64,000 nt of DNA, taken from contig NZ_FNFB01000009.1 in NCBI RefSeq assembly GCF_900100395.1, forward strand, positions 158,783-222,782, in the 5' to 3' direction. The notes beneath the pieces were generated by a model that had not been told where the DNA came from, did no database searches, and worked only from the letters and a program-made list of their open reading frames with translations. The DNA is from Nonomuraea maritima. GTDB lineage: Bacteria; Actinomycetota; Actinomycetes; Streptosporangiales; Streptosporangiaceae. The position numbers and the translations under genes were made by a program. This document shows, one piece after another, positions 16,187 to 23,749 of the stretch. Each line of letters begins with the position of its first letter. Position 1 is the first letter of the stretch.

Positions 16187-16912
16187 ATGTGGATGGCGGG
16201 CGCAGCCGGTGAGTCGCTGGGCCAGGGATGGTCGCAGATCGGCGACCTCGCCCTGGCGCTGGTGCTGTCGGCCGCGATCGGGCTGGAGCGCGAGATCCGG
16301 CAGAAGAGCGCCGGGCTGCGTACGCACACGCTGGTCGGCTTCGCCGCCGCGTTGATCATGCTGGTGTCCAAGTACGGCTTCGCCGACGTGCTGGGTGATC
16401 ACGTCGTCCTCGACCCTTCGCGGGTCGCGGCGCAGATCGTGTCCGGGATCGGGTTCATCGGCGGTGGCCTGATCTTCGTGCGGCGCGACGCGGTGCGGGG
16501 GCTCACCACCGCGGCGGTGGTGTGGCTCGCCTGCGCGGTCGGGATGGCGGCCGGCGCCGGGCTGTGGCTGCTGGCCATCGTCGTCACCGCAGGACACTTC
16601 CTGGTCGTGTTCGCGTTCACGCCGCTGGCCGCCCGCCTGCCCCGCTCGAAATACGCCCCCGTACGGCTGCATCTGACCTATCTCGACGGCAAGGGCGTGC
16701 TCCGGCAGGTCCTCACCATCTGCACCGAGCGGGGCTTCGCCGTCAACGAGATGTCGGTGGAACGGGTCGACGAGCGCGGGCCCCGGCGTCCCGTCTCGAT
16801 CTGGCTGCAGCTCCAGGGCTCGGGCGCGGTCGGCGAACTCGCCACGGCGGTGGCGGACGTCGACGGCGTACTGACGATCTTCAGCGACGACGCCGACTCC
16901 GCAGCGGGCTGA
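16187..16912 (+). CDS. MgtC/SapB family membrane protein
   Basis: A 241-aa protein. Its N-terminal MgtC domain has about four to five membrane helices, with the family motif SAAIGLEREIRQKSAGLRTHTLVG, IGFIGGGLIF and GLTTAAVVWLACAVG. A C-terminal cytoplasmic ACT-like part follows (about residues 165-235, QVLTICTERGFAVNEMSVE). MgtC proteins are linked to magnesium limitation and virulence; the transport role is disputed. ATG 16187 or 16193 may start it. No Mg-responsive leader is apparent. Confidence 0.85.
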   Translation: MWMAGAAGESLGQGWSQIGDLALALVLSAAIGLEREIRQKSAGLRTHTLVGFAAALIMLVSKYGFADVLGDHVVLDPSRVAAQIVSGIGFIGGGLIFVRRDAVRGLTTAAVVWLACAVGMAAGAGLWLLAIVVTAGHFLVVFAFTPLAARLPRSKYAPVRLHLTYLDGKGVLRQVLTICTERGFAVNEMSVERVDERGPRRPVSIWLQLQGSGAVGELATAVADVDGVLTIFSDDADSAAG

Positions 16913-16944
16913 TTTCGTTCTGCGGGTGGCGGGTTCAGAGGGGG

Positions 16945-17370
16945 TCAGGGGGTGGCCAGCACTGCCTTGGCCCTGTTCAGGACGGTGTTGAGGACGCGGC
17001 CTGCGATGGCGAGGTCGTCAGATGACAGGTCGCCCCACAGATGCTGGGTGATCGGGGCGATCCCGGCGCGGATCTGCGTCCAGCGACGGTGGCCTTCGTC
17101 GGTGACCTGGACGTGGCCGTCCCCGCTGTCGCGGAGGATCCCGGTGGCGGTCAGTTCGGTGATGCGTTGAGCGACCGACGCCTCACTGATCTGGGTGGCG
17201 CGGCTCACTCGGTGGATGAGGTCGGCCCGGTCGATGGTCCCGCCGCCGGTCACGGTCAGCGTGAGGGTGACCCACTGGGGTTCGGTGATGCCGGTGCCGG
17301 CGAGTTGCCGTTCCAGGATCGCGTTGAGCGCCTTCTCGGTCTGGCCGATGAGTGCGCTGCCGAAGGTCAT
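16945..17370 (-). CDS. MarR-type transcriptional regulator
   Basis: A 141-aa winged-helix protein. It has an N-terminal dimerization helix, then GITEPQWVTLTLTV, the recognition region LIHRVSRATQISEASVAQRI, the wing LRDSGDGHVQVTDEG and a C-terminal helix ending NRAKAVLATP. It is divergent from a second MarR gene across 107 bases rich in repeated TAACGTT elements, so self-regulation there is likely. The ligand is unknown. Confidence 0.75.
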   Translation of the reverse strand: MTFGSALIGQTEKALNAILERQLAGTGITEPQWVTLTLTVTGGGTIDRADLIHRVSRATQISEASVAQRITELTATGILRDSGDGHVQVTDEGHRRWTQIRAGIAPITQHLWGDLSSDDLAIAGRVLNTVLNRAKAVLATP

Positions 17371-17477
17371 GAGAGCTCCTGTCCGTTTCGACGAATAACG
17401 TTCGACTGACTAACGTTTATGGCGTGAACGAAGTTACATCGTTCGTGCGACTAACGCAAGCCGGTAGGATCGGCCCC
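17371..17477. promoter_or_regulatory. Divergent MarR operator region
   Basis: The intergenic region holds two TAACGTT copies, further ACTAACG elements, and the inverted repeat GAACGA...TCGTTC (GAACGAAGTTACATCGTTC). TAGGAT at 17465-17470 is seven bases before ATG 17478, indicating a leaderless message for the rightward gene. These fit MarR-type palindromic operators. Confidence 0.55.
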
Positions 17478-17972
17478 ATGACCGAAGTCGCGGACATGCC
17501 TCACGACGGCGGGACCAGGACGCCGGACAGGCTGCGCCGATTGGCCAGTCGCCTGCTGTCAGGCGTCACCGCGCAGTCCGACCGGCTGATCACCGAGGGG
17601 CTGGCCCAGGTCGACGCCCGCAAGTGGCACTACGCCGTGCTGGCCTCGTTGCAGGAGCACGGACCGGGCAGCCAGGCGACGCTGAGCCGACGCACCGGCA
17701 TCTACCGCAGCGACATGGTCGGCGTCCTCAACGAACTGGCCGAGCGTGAGCTCGTCGAGCGGGCGCCGGATCCCGACGACCGCCGCCGCAACGTCATCAC
17801 GATCACCGCCCAGGGCCGCCGGCACCTGCGCCGCCTCGACAAGGTCCTGGACGACCTCCACGACGAACTGCTCGCCCCGCTCACCCCTGCCGAACGCGAC
17901 CAGTTCGTGCTGCTGCTCACCCGCGTACTGGACCACCACGCCCGGCAGGCGCCGCACCCGCCGACCTCCTGA
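17478..17972 (+). CDS. MarR family transcriptional regulator
   Basis: A 164-aa MarR protein of classical form. It has VDARKWHYAVLASLQEHGPG, then the helix-turn-helix QATLSRRTGIYRSDMVGVLNELAERELVER, and the wing PDPDDRRRNVITITAQGRRHL, whose D-x-R-x-R is diagnostic. A C-terminal helix supports dimerization. ATG 17478 is preferred for its leaderless position; GTG 17424 is in frame. It is divergent from the other MarR gene and probably controls that gene or itself. Confidence 0.88.
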   Translation: MTEVADMPHDGGTRTPDRLRRLASRLLSGVTAQSDRLITEGLAQVDARKWHYAVLASLQEHGPGSQATLSRRTGIYRSDMVGVLNELAERELVERAPDPDDRRRNVITITAQGRRHLRRLDKVLDDLHDELLAPLTPAERDQFVLLLTRVLDHHARQAPHPPTS

Positions 17973-17975
17973 CCC

Positions 17976-18362
17976 TCATCGGGTGCGCGGCGCGCATGCA
18001 ACGCAGGTTGTGGCCGCCGGGCGGGCGCGTAGGCGGTCCAGGGGGATGGGGTTGCCGCAGTGGGTGCAGATGCCGTAGACGCCGCTGGTCAGGCGGTCGA
18101 GGGCGTGATCCAGGTCGTCCAGACGGGTTCTGGCCTGGTCGAGCAGGGACTGGACGTGGGCGCGTTCGAAGGCGATCGTGGCGCCGTCGGGGTCGTGTTC
18201 GTCGTCGGTGGCCACGTCCGCGCTGGAGGCGACGATGTCGTCCCAGGTGCTTGCCAGGGTCGCGATCGTCGCGAGGGTGCTCGCGCGTTCGTCGGTGAGA
18301 AGGTCCCGCAGGGCTCCCTGCTCGGAGGCGGAGAGCTCGCGGGACGGGCGGCCGGCCACCAT
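17976..18362 (-). CDS. DksA/TraR C4-type zinc finger protein
   Basis: A 128-aa protein. A long coiled-coil-like helical part (residues 10-90, including QSLLDQARTRLDDLDHALDRL) is followed by YGICTHCGNPIPLDRLRARP and TTCVAC, the four-Cys zinc finger of DksA/TraR. Such proteins enter the RNA polymerase secondary channel; actinomycete members are small and are thought to affect stress responses. It is convergent with the MarR gene. Confidence 0.87.
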   Translation of the reverse strand: MVAGRPSRELSASEQGALRDLLTDERASTLATIATLASTWDDIVASSADVATDDEHDPDGATIAFERAHVQSLLDQARTRLDDLDHALDRLTSGVYGICTHCGNPIPLDRLRARPAATTCVACAPRTR

Positions 18363-18438
18363 CTCATCAGGCTACGTCCCCCGGCTGGGCGTCGGCCAGG
18401 AGAGCGTGGAAGGGCGAAGGCCCGGGGCGCGGCGCCGC

Positions 18439-18912
18439 TTACGACCGGGCGCTTCTGACCGCGAGGGGGTCGGTGGGGGCGTCGGTCTTGGCCTTGGCCA
18501 TGCGTTCGCCGAGTTCCTGCAGTTCCTTGCGTCCCATGGCGGCGCGGACCTGGGGGAACCAGTCCTGCTCCTCCTCCTTGACGTGGTGCCGGACGTTCTC
18601 CATGAGCACCGTCACCTTCGCGGTGAAGCGCTCGTCGGCGGGGTCGAGGTCCTTGAGCTCCGACAGCATCCACACCACGACGTGGTGCTCCTCCACGCTC
18701 TCCAGCACGTGGTCGCCCGTCGCGGGGACCTTCGCGCGCGCCGCCGGGTAGAAGATCTCCTCCTCGATGTACGCGTGCGTGACGAGCTCCTTCGTGATCG
18801 TTTCGACGATCTTGCGCTTTTCGACGTGAGCTCGTTCGCCGGCCTGCTCGAAGCGCTTGAACAGGGCCTCGACGGTTTTGTGGTCCTCTTTGAGCAACAC
18901 GATGGCGTCCAT
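18439..18912 (-). CDS. Hemerythrin HHE domain protein
   Basis: A 157-aa four-helix-bundle protein. Probable di-iron ligands are seen in LLKEDHKTVEALF, VTHAYIEEEIFYP, SVEEHHVVVWML and VRHHVKEEEQDWFP, the spacing of bacterial HHE hemerythrins. These bind O2 or NO or store iron under stress. It lies next to the DksA-like and isochorismatase-like genes. The ATG is preceded by AGAAAGGA. Confidence 0.9.
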   Translation of the reverse strand: MDAIVLLKEDHKTVEALFKRFEQAGERAHVEKRKIVETITKELVTHAYIEEEIFYPAARAKVPATGDHVLESVEEHHVVVWMLSELKDLDPADERFTAKVTVLMENVRHHVKEEEQDWFPQVRAAMGRKELQELGERMAKAKTDAPTDPLAVRSARS

Positions 18913-19058
18913 GTCGTCCTTTCTGTGCGTCGGCCGGGAGGCGCCGGATGTCCGGATCCCCTGTGCGGTCGGCGTGATCGTCCCGGTCGGCCGGGGTCAC
19001 CGGCGCCTGCCCTACCGGGCGCTGATAAAACGGCGCGTGTCCGGACAGCACAGGGGCT

Positions 19059-19598
19059 ATGGCAAGGTCTGCGCTGGTCGTCATCGACATGCTGAATCCG
19101 TACGATCACCAGGACGCCGAGCAGCTCGCGGGACGGGTGTCGGAGATCGTCGGCCCCCTGGCCGAGCTGGTCGGGCGGGCGCGCGAGCGTGACGACGTCG
19201 AGCTCGTGTACGTCAACGACAACTACGGCGACTTCGCCGCCGACCGGCACGAGATCGAGGCCGCGGCCGTCGAGGGCAGGCGGCCTGACCTGGTGGAACC
19301 GATCCTCCCGCCGCCCGGGTGCGCGTTCCTGCCCAAGGTGCGCCACAGCGCGTTCTTCGGCACCTCGCTGGAGTACCTGCTGTCCCACAAGCACGTGGAG
19401 ACCGTCGTGCTGACCGGGCAGGTCACGGAGCAGTGCGTGCTGTACAGCGCCCTGGACGCGTACGTGCGGCACTACTCCCTGACCGTGCCGCCCGACTGCG
19501 TGGCGGCCATCCACGACGACCTCGGCCAGGCGGCGCTGCGCCTGATGGAGCGCAACATGTCCGCCGACCTCACTCCGTCACGCGACTGCTTCGCCTAG
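19059..19598 (+). CDS. Isochorismatase-like cysteine hydrolase
   Basis: A 179-aa alpha/beta hydrolase of the isochorismatase superfamily. The catalytic Asp is in ALVVIDMLNPY (D10), the Lys in LPKVRHSAFFGT, the cis-peptide segment is LTGQVTEQCV, and the nucleophile Cys is in TEQCV (about residue 127). Related enzymes hydrolyse nicotinamide, N-carbamoyl compounds or similar amides; the substrate is not predictable. It is divergent from the hemerythrin gene. Confidence 0.88.
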   Translation: MARSALVVIDMLNPYDHQDAEQLAGRVSEIVGPLAELVGRARERDDVELVYVNDNYGDFAADRHEIEAAAVEGRRPDLVEPILPPPGCAFLPKVRHSAFFGTSLEYLLSHKHVETVVLTGQVTEQCVLYSALDAYVRHYSLTVPPDCVAAIHDDLGQAALRLMERNMSADLTPSRDCFA

Positions 19599-19666
19599 CT
19601 GAGCAGCCGGACGGCTGCCCCGACCCTCCTGCTGGTTCCGACCGGGGGCGCGCGGCGCGCCCCCGG

Positions 19667-19939
19667 TCACCGCCGCCCGTGCCTCCCGCTCGGGAGAGCG
19701 TCTTCAGGGTGGACGGCTCGGGCTGCCACGCGGAAGTCGATGTGGATGTCCTGGTAGGTGACGTGGGTCGTGACCTCGTCGGGGAGGTTGGTCCTGTTGC
19801 TGCCCGACGCCGACTCGCCCGTGGGTCGCGCCGTCCGTTCGACGGTCACGTCCGGGCGCTCTTCGAAGCGGAGTTCCCTCGCGCCGGCGGAGGCGGTGAT
19901 CTCGATGTCCGGGGACTCGGGGCGGTCAGGTCTCGTCAT
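19667..19939 (-). CDS. Hypothetical 90-aa protein coupled to repeat protein
   Basis: A small hydrophilic protein of 90 residues with an N-terminal ASAGARELRFEERPDVTVERTA strand and a middle TTHVTYQDIHIDFRVAARA strand. I do not recognise a family. Its ATG lies inside the end of the upstream repeat-protein gene (14-base overlap), so the two are probably translated together and may act together. Confidence 0.6.
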   Translation of the reverse strand: MTRPDRPESPDIEITASAGARELRFEERPDVTVERTARPTGESASGSNRTNLPDEVTTHVTYQDIHIDFRVAARAVHPEDALPSGRHGRR

Positions 19940-20876
19940 GGCGCTCACCCTTCGCCGTGCGGGCGTGCGGCGGTGGCGCGTCTCGGCGGGGCTGGTCCTC
20001 CCGGGGGCGGGGCTGGCGGCGGGGCCTCGGGGCTTGTCGGGGTACGCGGGGCTGGACCGGTACGTCACCGGCCGCCTCAGGGTCGAGGTCCTCCACCGCA
20101 TCGCCCGCTTCCTGAACGGCTCTCCCCGCCTGCGGCCCGACTTCCCGGACGGCTTCTCCTGCCTCAGCGCCGACCTCTCCGACGGCTCCTCCGGCTCCGG
20201 CGCCGACTTCCCGGACGGTTTCTCCTGCCTCGCGGACGGTTTCTCCCGTCCCGGTGCCGACCTCGCGGACGGCTCCTCCGGCTCCGGTGCCCACCTCGCG
20301 GACCGCTTCCCCGGCTCCGGTGCCGACCTCGCGGACCGCGCCTCCCGCGCCCGTTCCCACTTCCCGTACGGCTTCTCCCGCTCCGACGCCCACGTCGCGG
20401 ACCGCGTCGCCTGCGCCGGCGCCGACGTCGCGGACTGCGCCGCCCGCGCCGGTGCCGACCTCGCGGACGGCGGTGCCGATGTCGCGGGTGAGGTTCTCCA
20501 GGATCTGCGGGTTGGCGTCGATGGTGTTCATCACCCGGTCGAGGATCTGCGCGACGTTGTCCAGCCGCACCTGCAGCAGGGCCTGCGCCTCGACGCCCTT
20601 GATGGTGAGGTGGACGCGTCCCAGCGACACGTCCGCACCGACGTTGAGCCGCAGCAGGTCGAGTACCTCGGCCTGCAGCGACACCCGCGCCCGCAACTGC
20701 TCCACCTCGAGGTCGATCTCCTCGACCGAGACGTTCGGAACGTCGAGGTAGACGTCCGGATCGCCCGCTTTCGCGGGCGCCGGGCGTCCGGAGGGCTGTG
20801 GTGAGGGCTGGGCGGGCGGCCGGGCCGGGGCGCGCCGGGGTGGCCGGTCGTCACTGTCGGAAACGGCGTCGGACAT
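19926..20876 (-). CDS. Protein with 11-residue AVREVGTGAGG repeats
   Basis: A 316-aa protein. The N-terminal ~40 residues are Pro-rich and disordered. Residues 41-135 form a conserved part with DVYLDVPNVSVEEIDLEVEQ and SLQAEVLDLLRLNVGADV. Residues about 136-257 are roughly ten 11-residue repeats close to AVREVGTGAGG. The tail is basic and Pro/Arg-rich. The repeats predict an amphipathic 11-mer helix like those of LEA or apolipoprotein-like proteins. It is coupled to the 90-aa gene. The function is unknown; a stress-related or surface-binding role is speculation. Confidence 0.7.
   Translation of the reverse strand: MSDAVSDSDDRPPRRAPARPPAQPSPQPSGRPAPAKAGDPDVYLDVPNVSVEEIDLEVEQLRARVSLQAEVLDLLRLNVGADVSLGRVHLTIKGVEAQALLQVRLDNVAQILDRVMNTIDANPQILENLTRDIGTAVREVGTGAGGAVRDVGAGAGDAVRDVGVGAGEAVREVGTGAGGAVREVGTGAGEAVREVGTGAGGAVREVGTGTGETVREAGETVREVGAGAGGAVGEVGAEAGEAVREVGPQAGRAVQEAGDAVEDLDPEAAGDVPVQPRVPRQAPRPRRQPRPREDQPRRDAPPPHARTAKGERHDET
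20106..20471 (-). repeat. 33-bp coding tandem repeats
   Basis: The repeat array of the 11-residue-repeat protein is visible at DNA level as 33-base units related to GCGGTCCGCGAGGTCGGCAC. Copy number may vary between strains through slippage. Confidence 0.8.
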
Positions 20877-20978
20877 GATCGACTCCCTGGGGCTCGTTCA
20901 GGCGTCGGTTACCCGCCCCGTACGACCTCAGACCAGACGTAAGCTGATATATCCGGACGTTGACCAACCGCTGACCGG

Positions 20979-22244
20979 TCACCGTCCGGTGGCGGCCGGG
21001 TGCCGGGAAAGGGATCCGAGGTCGGCCCGTACGGCGTCGGCGGCGCGACGGCCCGAGACCAGCGCCCCCTGCTGCGAACCGGTGTCGCGATGGTCGCCGC
21101 ACACGTACAGCCCCGTCCGCACCCGTACCGGTTCGCGCAGCGGGTGCGGCGGCGGCATCGCCGGCAGCGCCGCCGGGATCGGGTACGTGGCCAGGTGCTC
21201 CCAGGCTGAGGTGTCACCGTAGATCTCGGTCAGCCGCTCGCGGACCGGGGGCTCGTCGGTGACCACGCCCAGCACCGACGTCGACACCAGCGCACGCCCG
21301 TCGGCGGAGTACTCGGGCGCCGCGTCGGTGAGGACCAGGGTGTCGGCGATGCGCCCGGTCGCGTCGATGACCTGAACCGGTTCGCGCAGCGGCGAGCGCG
21401 GAGCCGCGTGGTAGAAGGTGGTCACCGCGCGCATGGGCGGCGCCTCGATCTCAGGCAGCAGGTTCGCGGCCGTCCGCGGGTCGGTGGCCACCACCACGGC
21501 CCGCCCGCCCAGCGCGGTGCCGTCCGCGAGCCGGACGCCGTCGGGAGCGACCTCGGTGACGCGGGCGCCGAGCGTGACGGCGCCGGGCGGCAGCCGGTCG
21601 GCCAGCTGTCGGGGGATCTCGCCCATGCCGCGCGCGGGCAGGCCGATGGTGCCGCGCGCGAACGACCGCCAGAACAGGTGGAAGACCCGGCTGGACGTGT
21701 CCAGCTCGCGTTCCAGCAGCACGCCCGTCAGGAAGGGCCGCATCAGGCAGTCGATCATCCGGTCGGACATGCCCCAGGCGCGCAGCTCGTCCTCGGTGCG
21801 GCGCTCGGGCGCGGCGCGCAGCCGGGAACCGGGCGAGGCCACGTCACGCGTGGTGATCGCGGCGAGCGCCACCTTGTCGCGCAGCGTCCCGACCCCGGCC
21901 AGCAGCCCGCTCAGCGCGTGGCGCGGATGCCGCCACGGCAGCATCACCCTGGCGCGGGCGCCGGCTCCCTGGACGATCAGCCCGGACGCGAACGGCCGCA
22001 CGTCGAGCGCGTCGATGTCGAGGACGCGGCGGGCCTCGGGATAGGCGGTGTTGAAGACCTGGAAGCCGCGGTCGAGCCGGAACCCGTCGACGACGTCGGT
22101 GCGCACCCGGCCGCCGACCCCGTCGGACGCCTCCAGCACCCGTACCGTGATGCCGGCCTCGTGCAGCCGGACCGCGCAGGCGAGGCCCGCCAGCCCGGCT
22201 CCCACGACGACGACGGTTTCGTGCGTCCCCCGATGGTTGCCCAT
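20979..22244 (-). CDS. FAD-dependent amine-oxidase/protoporphyrinogen-oxidase-like protein
   Basis: A 421-aa flavoprotein. The FAD dinucleotide motif is VVVVGAGLAGLACAVRL (residues 11-27), followed by VLEASDGVGGRVRTD. The family pattern continues with GFQVFNTAYPEARR, then an RPFLTGVLLERELDTSS middle part. The C-terminal FAD site is LYVCGDHRDTGSQQGALVSG. It fits the NAD(P)/FAD amine oxidase family related to phytoene desaturase and PPO-like proteins. The substrate is unknown and no carotenoid genes are nearby. Confidence 0.85.
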   Translation of the reverse strand: MGNHRGTHETVVVVGAGLAGLACAVRLHEAGITVRVLEASDGVGGRVRTDVVDGFRLDRGFQVFNTAYPEARRVLDIDALDVRPFASGLIVQGAGARARVMLPWRHPRHALSGLLAGVGTLRDKVALAAITTRDVASPGSRLRAAPERRTEDELRAWGMSDRMIDCLMRPFLTGVLLERELDTSSRVFHLFWRSFARGTIGLPARGMGEIPRQLADRLPPGAVTLGARVTEVAPDGVRLADGTALGGRAVVVATDPRTAANLLPEIEAPPMRAVTTFYHAAPRSPLREPVQVIDATGRIADTLVLTDAAPEYSADGRALVSTSVLGVVTDEPPVRERLTEIYGDTSAWEHLATYPIPAALPAMPPPHPLREPVRVRTGLYVCGDHRDTGSQQGALVSGRRAADAVRADLGSLSRHPAATGR

Positions 22245-22361
22245 GCCGGGGCACCTACCCGTGGCCGTACCGCTCAGACGTTTTTGTCACGGATTGGCGG
22301 TTTCGCAGGCATTTTCGGGGGAATGACTCAATGTCCGCCTCGATCACGCCCAGGAGATGCC

Positions 22362-22544
22362 ATGACCCCTGCCGTTCCGCATGCCGCCGAGAGCTTTTGG
22401 GCCGGAGCGGGACGGGCCAGGTCGTACTGCTCCGGCGACCCGGACGATCTGGCCGGCGACGCCCACCTGTGGAGCGAGTTCGGCGAGGACGATCTCGGCA
22501 TCCTCTACCGGTGCGACTTCTGCGGGGTGACGGACCTGGGCTGA
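22362..22544 (+). CDS. Small hypothetical protein with CxxC
   Basis: A 60-aa protein starting at ATG 22362 with CAGGAG six bases upstream. It ends LYRCDFCGVTDLG, a single CxxC pair. The rest is acidic (SGDPDDLAGDAHLWSEFGEDDLG). I do not recognise it. It is convergent with the monooxygenase gene six bases on. It may bind metal or form a disulfide. Confidence 0.6.
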   Translation: MTPAVPHAAESFWAGAGRARSYCSGDPDDLAGDAHLWSEFGEDDLGILYRCDFCGVTDLG

Positions 22545-22550
22545 TCCGGT

Positions 22551-23564
22551 TCAGGCGCTCGGCCGCCAGCCGAGCGCCGGCCCCAGCTCGCTCGCCATGT
22601 CGGTGAGGATCTGCACGTAGTCGTCGTGCTCGAACGTGAACGGCAGCGCGAACGCCACCTCGTCGACCTCCTGGAAGGCCGCATGCGCGTGCAGACGGTC
22701 GGCGATCTCGGCGGAGGTGCCGACGAGGTCGGGGGAGAACAGCATGCGCGCCGGCCCCTGGGGCGCGGCGGTCCTCGGCAGGCGCTTGGCCGCGTACGCC
22801 TCGTACCTGGCGCGCTGCTCGGGCGAGGCGCTGTCGGTGGGGATGACCACGAGGCCCTGCGAGACGCGCGCCCGGTCGCCGTCGGGGTGGTGCGCCCGGA
22901 ACTCCCGGATGTGGGAGAGCTGGATCTCGGCGAAGTCCTCCGCCTCCTCCGCCTTCACCACGCTGCTGGTGAGGAAGTTCATGCCCTGCTCGCCCGCCCA
23001 CCTGGCCGAGCGCAGGCCGGCGCCGCCGTACCACATGCGGCGGCCGAGGCCGGGGGAGTGGGGCTGGACCCGGTCGGAGAACTCCTCGAAGCCCTCGACC
23101 CCGCGGAAGCCGGTGGCGGCCTCGCCGCGGACGAAGCCGAGCAGGCGGCGTACGCGCTCGTAGCTGAAGTCCTCGAGGTCGGCGCTGTCGGGGTAGAGGG
23201 CGTCCTTGACCTGGTCGTAGTGGCCGGGCGGCCCGACGCTGACACCCGGGTTGAGCCGGCCGCCGGACAGGACGTCCACGGTCGCGAGGTCCTCGGCGAG
23301 CCGCAGCGGGTTCTCCCAGCCGAGCGGGATGACCGCGGTGCCCAGCTCGATGCGGCTGGTGCGCTGGGAGGCGGCCGCGAGCACGGCGATCGGGGAGGAG
23401 ATGCCGTACTGCAGGTGACGGTGCCGGACCCACGCGCTGTCGAAGCCCAGGCGCTCGCCCAGCTCGATGAGGGCGAGCGTCGACTCGTGGCCCCGGCGTG
23501 GGTCGGCCTCGTCGAACAGCCCGATGGTCAAGAAGCCGAGCTTTCGCAGCGGGGACTGCGCCAT
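22551..23564 (-). CDS. Luciferase-like (LLM) flavin-dependent oxidoreductase
   Basis: A 337-aa TIM-barrel flavoenzyme. It has LGFLTIGLFDEADPRRGHE, FDSAWVRHRHLQYGISSP, RIELGTAVIPLGWENPLRLAEDLATVD and LSGGRLNPGVSVGPP, the standard bacterial-luciferase order. ATG 23564 is chosen for the strong GAGGAGGT site seven bases upstream; the frame extends 16 codons further. It lies 185 bases downstream of the SBP gene at 23750 on the same strand, so it may belong to that peptide/organosulfur uptake unit. Confidence 0.87.
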   Translation of the reverse strand: MAQSPLRKLGFLTIGLFDEADPRRGHESTLALIELGERLGFDSAWVRHRHLQYGISSPIAVLAAASQRTSRIELGTAVIPLGWENPLRLAEDLATVDVLSGGRLNPGVSVGPPGHYDQVKDALYPDSADLEDFSYERVRRLLGFVRGEAATGFRGVEGFEEFSDRVQPHSPGLGRRMWYGGAGLRSARWAGEQGMNFLTSSVVKAEEAEDFAEIQLSHIREFRAHHPDGDRARVSQGLVVIPTDSASPEQRARYEAYAAKRLPRTAAPQGPARMLFSPDLVGTSAEIADRLHAHAAFQEVDEVAFALPFTFEHDDYVQILTDMASELGPALGWRPSA

Positions 23565-23749
23565 GTGCGTACCTCCTCGTGCCCAACGACCATAGCTCCC
23601 TTGTCCGGACATCCGGGACGAGGGGGGAGGTTCACCGCCGTACGCGAGACCGTGGCGACGGCCGTGCGGCGGGCGGCCTCCGGCGACTGAGACCTGGGAG
23701 GGCGGCGGGCGGCCGGAGCCGGCCCGCCGCCGCGGCCCTCAGGTGAGCG

